This document shows positions 14,725 through 18,112 of a DNA stretch of 18,112 nt, one piece after another. Origin of the DNA: Burkholderiales bacterium (lineage in GTDB: Bacteria; Pseudomonadota; Gammaproteobacteria; Burkholderiales; Casimicrobiaceae); NCBI GenBank assembly GCA_025354075.1, contig JANXNO010000336.1, forward strand, positions 1 to 18,112, written 5' to 3'. The translations under genes were made by a program, and so were the position numbers. Numbering within the stretch: the stretch's first letter is position 1; each line of letters opens with the position of its first letter. Below the pieces are notes generated by a model. It did no database searches. It worked only from the letters and a program-made list of their open reading frames with translations, and was not told where the DNA came from.

Positions 14725-15486
14725 ATGGGTTTTGACATGCAGCTCGCTAGCCATTTTCCAGCGCTGAAAATTCGCGAACGCGAACCACGCAATGAAGGTC
14801 GTGTCGCCACCAAAACGCGCATCCTCGCCGCTACCGAAAAGCTCTTCGTCATCCACGGTTTTGACGCCACCAGCCTGCGTGCGATCACGACCGAAGCGGG
14901 CGTGAATCTGGCCGCCGTGAACTATCACTTCGGCAGTAAGGAGGAGTTGTTTGCGCTGGTGCTGACCAATCGCCTCGATTCACTGAACCTTGAACGCGTG
15001 CGTTTGCTCGACGCGCTCGAAGCCAAGGGCTTTGACGCAGAACACACCGTAGAACAACTCATCGCCACGATGTTTTTGCCCGCATTGCAACTCGCACGCA
15101 ACCCGGAGCGCGGTGGCGATGATTTCCTGAAATTTCTCGGTCGCGCCTACGCCGATCCGTCGCCGTTTGTGCGCGAACTGCTCGCGGATCGTTATGCCGC
15201 GCAGGACACGCGTTTCGTGCAGGCCTTTGCCAAAGCGTTGCCCGAATTGGCAGCTCAGGATCTGTCGATGCGCCTGCATTTCATGCTCGACGCTATCTCG
15301 TCAACGCTTGCCAGCGAGGACGCAAGGAAGCTCATGTCCGCACTCGCTGCCACCAGCAAGGACGCGGTCGAAGAAGACGCCGCCGTGCTCGCGCACTTGG
15401 GCCCCGTCCTCGCGGGCAGCCTGCGCGCCAAGGTCAATCAGTCGTCGCAGCAGCGCGCCATTCGTGCCGTGCTGGCGTTCGCTTAA
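14725..15486 (+). CDS. TetR-family transcriptional regulator, PsrA-like
   Basis: This is a DNA-binding repressor, probably responding to fatty acids or acyl-CoA. The product has 253 residues from the ATG at 14725, supported by AAGGAG at 14713-14718; an in-frame TTG at 14707 would fall within the operator. The TetR N-terminal domain covers roughly residues 28-75: TKTRILAATEKLFVIHGFDATSLRAI, then the helix-turn-helix with AGVNLAAVNYHFGSKEELF, wording very close to PsrA of Pseudomonas. The C-terminal ligand domain contains LKFLGRAYADPSPFVRELL and LSMRLHFMLDAI, again as in PsrA-type proteins. PsrA controls beta-oxidation genes, and the next genes are a thiolase and a multifunctional beta-oxidation protein, so the role is well supported by context. 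About 20 extra residues precede the usual start. Confidence 0.92.
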   Translation: MGFDMQLASHFPALKIREREPRNEGRVATKTRILAATEKLFVIHGFDATSLRAITTEAGVNLAAVNYHFGSKEELFALVLTNRLDSLNLERVRLLDALEAKGFDAEHTVEQLIATMFLPALQLARNPERGGDDFLKFLGRAYADPSPFVRELLADRYAAQDTRFVQAFAKALPELAAQDLSMRLHFMLDAISSTLASEDARKLMSALAATSKDAVEEDAAVLAHLGPVLAGSLRAKVNQSSQQRAIRAVLAFA

Positions 15487-15510
15487 TTCGTTTCTCAAAA
15501 AGGTCTCGCC

Positions 15511-16809
15511 ATGGCATCCGCCCTTCGTGAACCCATTTACGTCGTCGACGGCGCACGCACGCCGTTCCTGAAAGCGCGTAACGCGCCAGGCCCGTTCTCC
15601 GCGTCCGATTTGTCGGTCGCTGCGGGCCGCGCGCTGATGTCGCGCCTGCCCATCGAGCCAACCGAAATTGACGAGGTCATTCTCGGCTGCGCCAATCCGT
15701 CACCCGACGAAGTGAACATTGGTCGCTACGTCGCGATGCGCCTTGGCTGCGGCGACAAAGTCACCGGCTGGACGGTGATGCGCAATTGCGCCAGCGGCAT
15801 GCAAGCGCTCGATTCCGCGATCAACAACATGCTCGCGGGGCGATCCGAGCTAGTGCTCGCAGGCGGCGTTGACGCGCTGTCACGGGCACCATTGCTTTAC
15901 AACGAAAAAATGGTGCTGTGGTTCGCCGCACTCGCCAGCGCAAAGACGATGGGCCAGCGCGTCGGCGTGTTCGCGAAGCTCTCGCCAGCAGCCATGTTTT
16001 CACCCATCATCGCGCTGATGAAAGGTCTCACCGATCCCAAAGTCGGCCTGCTCATGGGACAAACTGCAGAGAACATCGCCTATCGTTTCGGCATCACACG
16101 CAGCGAGATGGACGCGTTTTCCGCCGAGAGCCACAAGCGCGTGCTGGCAGCGCAAGCCGCTGGCACGTTCAAAGGCGAAGTGATTCCGCTGATCGATGGC
16201 AAAGGCAAGGTCTACAACGATGACGACGGCGCACGTGCTGACTCCACGCCGGACAAGCTCGCGAAATTGAAGCCTTTCTTCGACAAGAAATACGGCAACG
16301 TGACCGCTGGCAACAGCTCGCAAATCACCGATGGCGGCGTGTGGCTCATGCTCGCCACGAAGGCTGCCGTCGACAAACACAATTTGCCCGTACTCGGCAA
16401 AATCGTCGACACCCAATGGGCAGGTTGCGACCCCGCACAGATGGGCCTCGGCCCGGTGTACGCATCGACGCCGATCCTCAAACGGAACGGCCTCACGCTC
16501 AACGATCTCGACGCCATCGAAATCAACGAAGCCTTCGCCGCGCAGGTGCTCGGCTGCAAGCGCGCCTGGGAAGACGAAAAATTTTGCAAGGAAGAGCTCG
16601 GCTTGGACGGTGCGATGGGCTCGATTGAAATGAGCAAGTTGAACGTCGATGGCGGCGCGGTTGCGCTTGGCCATCCGGTTGGCGCGTCTGGTGCGCGAAT
16701 CGTGCTGCACGCGCTCAATGTGCTCAAACGCACGGGCGGCAAGCGGGCGCTTGCGACGATTTGTATTGGTGGCGGGCAAGGTGGGGCGATGTTGGTGGAG
16801 GCGGCTTAG
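15511..16809 (+). CDS. fadI: acetyl-CoA acyltransferase (FadI-type thiolase)
   Basis: This enzyme does the last step of beta-oxidation: thiolytic cleavage of 3-ketoacyl-CoA to acetyl-CoA and a shortened acyl-CoA. The product has 432 residues, close to FadI (436) and longer than FadA (about 387). The nucleophile Cys93 lies in RNCASGMQALDSA. NEAFAAQVLG comes later, His388 is in GHPVGASGARI, and the second catalytic Cys418 is in CIGGGQGGAM; all are intact. An insert after the nucleophile domain (about residues 130-180, LWFAALASAKTMGQRVGVFAKLSPAAMFSP) matches the extra loop of FadI and the mitochondrial trifunctional beta subunit, which contacts the alpha chain or membrane. The ATG at 15511 has AAAAGG ahead of it, 24 bases after the regulator. 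The symbol rests on length, loop and neighbour. Confidence 0.88.
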   Translation: MASALREPIYVVDGARTPFLKARNAPGPFSASDLSVAAGRALMSRLPIEPTEIDEVILGCANPSPDEVNIGRYVAMRLGCGDKVTGWTVMRNCASGMQALDSAINNMLAGRSELVLAGGVDALSRAPLLYNEKMVLWFAALASAKTMGQRVGVFAKLSPAAMFSPIIALMKGLTDPKVGLLMGQTAENIAYRFGITRSEMDAFSAESHKRVLAAQAAGTFKGEVIPLIDGKGKVYNDDDGARADSTPDKLAKLKPFFDKKYGNVTAGNSSQITDGGVWLMLATKAAVDKHNLPVLGKIVDTQWAGCDPAQMGLGPVYASTPILKRNGLTLNDLDAIEINEAFAAQVLGCKRAWEDEKFCKEELGLDGAMGSIEMSKLNVDGGAVALGHPVGASGARIVLHALNVLKRTGGKRALATICIGGGQGGAMLVEAA

Positions 16810-16849
16810 AAACGTCGACCGGTAGACAGAGACGGCAACAATTTCGAAG

Positions 16850-16989
16850 CCTTCTCCCGCAAGCGGGAGAAGGTGCCCGACAGAGCGGATGAGGGTGGCG
16901 CGTTAGACGAGCCGGAAGCGCCTGAGCTAGAGCAAGCCTACGCAAAACCACCACCCTCACCCCAACCCTCTCCCGCATGCGGGAGAGGG
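16850..16989. repeat. paired-hairpin repeat in the fadI-fadJ spacer
   Basis: Two perfect 11-bp hairpins, 16850-16873 (loop AA) and 16966-16989 (loop AT), share the core CTCCCGC/GCGGGAG. Each is flanked on the inner side by GAGGGTGG (16891-16898) or its complement CCACCCTC (16951-16958), so the whole element is a larger inverted repeat of about 140 bases. The type (CCCTCTCCCGC...GCGGGAGAGGG beside CACCCTCACCCC) is familiar from many beta- and gammaproteobacterial genomes. It has no coding capacity and interrupts a likely operon. Confidence 0.85.
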
Positions 16990-17024
16990 GGCCGAACAGC
17001 GGCAAACGCACATTAGGGATGATC

Positions 17025-18112
17025 ATGAACTACGAAAACTTCAAACTAAAAACCGACGAACAAGGCATCACCTGGGTCGGCATCGACGTCGCGGGCAGCA
17101 ACGTCAACACCATGGGCACACCAGTGTTAGCCGAGCTTGCTTTGATCCTCGATCAGTTCGACCGCGAAGCGCCGAAGGGCGTGGTGATCCATTCGCTGAA
17201 GTCCTCCGGCTTCATTGCTGGCGCGAACATCCAGGAATTCGAGGCCATTGGCAATACCAATGACGTCGCTGCCGCGACCAAATTGATCCTCACTGGCTAC
17301 GACCTCTACGAACGCCTCGCCGCGGTGAAGTATCCGACGCTCGCGCTGATCAAGGGTTTCTGCATGGGTGGCGGACTGGAGCTGGCAATGGCCTGTCGCT
17401 ACCGTGTCGCCGTGGATGATCCCGCGACGCGCATGGGCCTTCCAGAAGTGATGCTCGGCATCCTGCCCGCGTGGGGCGGTGTCAAACGCTTGCCGCAACT
17501 GCTCGGCGCGCCAGCTGCGTTCGACCTCATGCTTTCGGGCAAAACAGTGGACGCGAAAAAGGCAAAAAAACTCGGTCTAGTTGATGAAGCCGTGCCACCA
17601 CGCATCATGTGGAATGCGGCGATTGGCGTGCTCAAGCTGTTGCCTGCGTCGCGCGAATTGTCGTTCGTACAGAACCTGATGACCAACGGCTTCCTGCGTG
17701 GTTACGTTGCGTCGCAGGCAAAAAAGCAAGTCGCCAAACGCGCACGGCCCGAGAACTATCCCGCGCCATACGCGATTGTTGATCTCTGGCAAAAGTACAA
17801 CGGGGACGTGCACAAGCCAAGCGCCACCGAATCGTGTTCGATGCAGGCGCTGCTGTCGCACTCAACGGCCAAGAACCTCATCCGCGTATTCAGCTTGCGT
17901 GAAAAGCTCAAGGCACAAGCCAAAGGCATTGACTTCAAGGCAAAGCATGTTCACGTCATCGGCGCGGGCGTCATGGGCGGCGACATCGCGGCCTGGTGCG
18001 CGTTGCGCGGCATCACAGTGACCTTGCAAGACCTCGACGCATCGAAAATTGCGCCCGCGATCAAGCGTGCGGCTGACATGTACAAGAAGCGTCTGCGCGA
18101 CGAGCGCCGCAT
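17025..18112 (+). CDS. fadJ: multifunctional beta-oxidation protein, enoyl-CoA hydratase / 3-hydroxyacyl-CoA dehydrogenase, 5' part
   Basis: This is the alpha subunit of the bacterial beta-oxidation complex: it hydrates enoyl-CoA and oxidises the resulting 3-hydroxyacyl-CoA with NAD. 362 codons are visible and the gene runs off the window; the whole protein should be about 700 residues. The crotonase domain is complete, with oxyanion-hole segments SSGFIAGANIQEF (61-73) and GFCMGGGLEL (111-120). The catalytic glutamates are Glu119 and Glu141, the latter in MGLPEVMLGILPAWGG; these match E. coli FadB Glu119 and Glu139. A helical linker follows, then the NAD-binding Rossmann start HVIGAGVMGGDIAAW with GAGVMGG at 313-319. 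AGGGA at 17015-17019 supports the ATG at 17025. It pairs functionally with the thiolase upstream; FadJ rather than FadB is chosen from the thiolase type. Confidence 0.9.
   Translation, partial: MNYENFKLKTDEQGITWVGIDVAGSNVNTMGTPVLAELALILDQFDREAPKGVVIHSLKSSGFIAGANIQEFEAIGNTNDVAAATKLILTGYDLYERLAAVKYPTLALIKGFCMGGGLELAMACRYRVAVDDPATRMGLPEVMLGILPAWGGVKRLPQLLGAPAAFDLMLSGKTVDAKKAKKLGLVDEAVPPRIMWNAAIGVLKLLPASRELSFVQNLMTNGFLRGYVASQAKKQVAKRARPENYPAPYAIVDLWQKYNGDVHKPSATESCSMQALLSHSTAKNLIRVFSLREKLKAQAKGIDFKAKHVHVIGAGVMGGDIAAWCALRGITVTLQDLDASKIAPAIKRAADMYKKRLRDERR

Overview
The window reads as the chromosome of a Gram-negative betaproteobacterium, most likely in or near Burkholderiales. Three things suggest this: the wording of the F1-ATPase subunits, a FadI-type thiolase followed by a FadB/FadJ-type protein under a PsrA-like TetR regulator, and several GC-rich palindromic intergenic repeats of kinds familiar from beta- and gammaproteobacteria. 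The genus cannot be fixed from sequence alone. Most of the window is ordinary core and metabolic gene content; the less ordinary material lies in the intergenic DNA and in one extra gene inside the ATP synthase operon.

Layout. Bases 1-3718 hold the distal half of the ATP synthase operon: the end of atpA, atpG, atpD, an unrecognised 132-residue protein, atpC, and a rho-independent terminator. Bases 3743-6689 hold a REP-like hairpin, an aerobic glycerol-3-phosphate dehydrogenase (glpD), a HAD phosphatase that overlaps it by 4 bases, and a membrane-anchored DUF1499 protein. Bases 6690-7239 are a long spacer, then a tRNA with a CAU anticodon with its own promoter and a terminator. Bases 7258-9400 hold a small membrane protein, a YfcG/YghU-like glutathione transferase and, convergent to it, a Tam-like methyltransferase. 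Bases 9475-12774 hold an M81 (MlrC-like) metallopeptidase divergent from an orphan periplasmic oligopeptide-binding protein, separated by a MITE-like inverted repeat. Bases 12825-13491 hold an AbrB/MazE-type antitoxin and Doc-type toxin pair behind a perfect 16-bp palindrome. Bases 13513-14373 hold an exported histidine phosphatase. Bases 14453-18112 hold a PsrA-like TetR regulator, a FadI-type thiolase, a paired-hairpin repeat and the start of a FadB/FadJ-type multifunctional beta-oxidation protein.

How the parts work together. The ATP synthase genes build the F1 sector. The TetR regulator, thiolase and multifunctional protein form a fatty-acid beta-oxidation locus; the regulator's leader carries a sequence close to the published PsrA operator. 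The peptidase and the peptide-binding protein plausibly serve one peptide uptake and breakdown task. The AbrB-Doc pair is a compact toxin-antitoxin module.

The observations most worth a second look are (i) the extra gene translated between atpD and atpC, and (ii) two diverged copies of an intergenic element of about 100 bases (near 6889-6990 and 14453-14550). The second has conserved block spacing and a conserved potential pairing, and I cannot assign it to a known family. I found no CRISPR array, no insertion-sequence transposase, no rRNA and no clear secondary-metabolite or defence cluster beyond the toxin-antitoxin pair.
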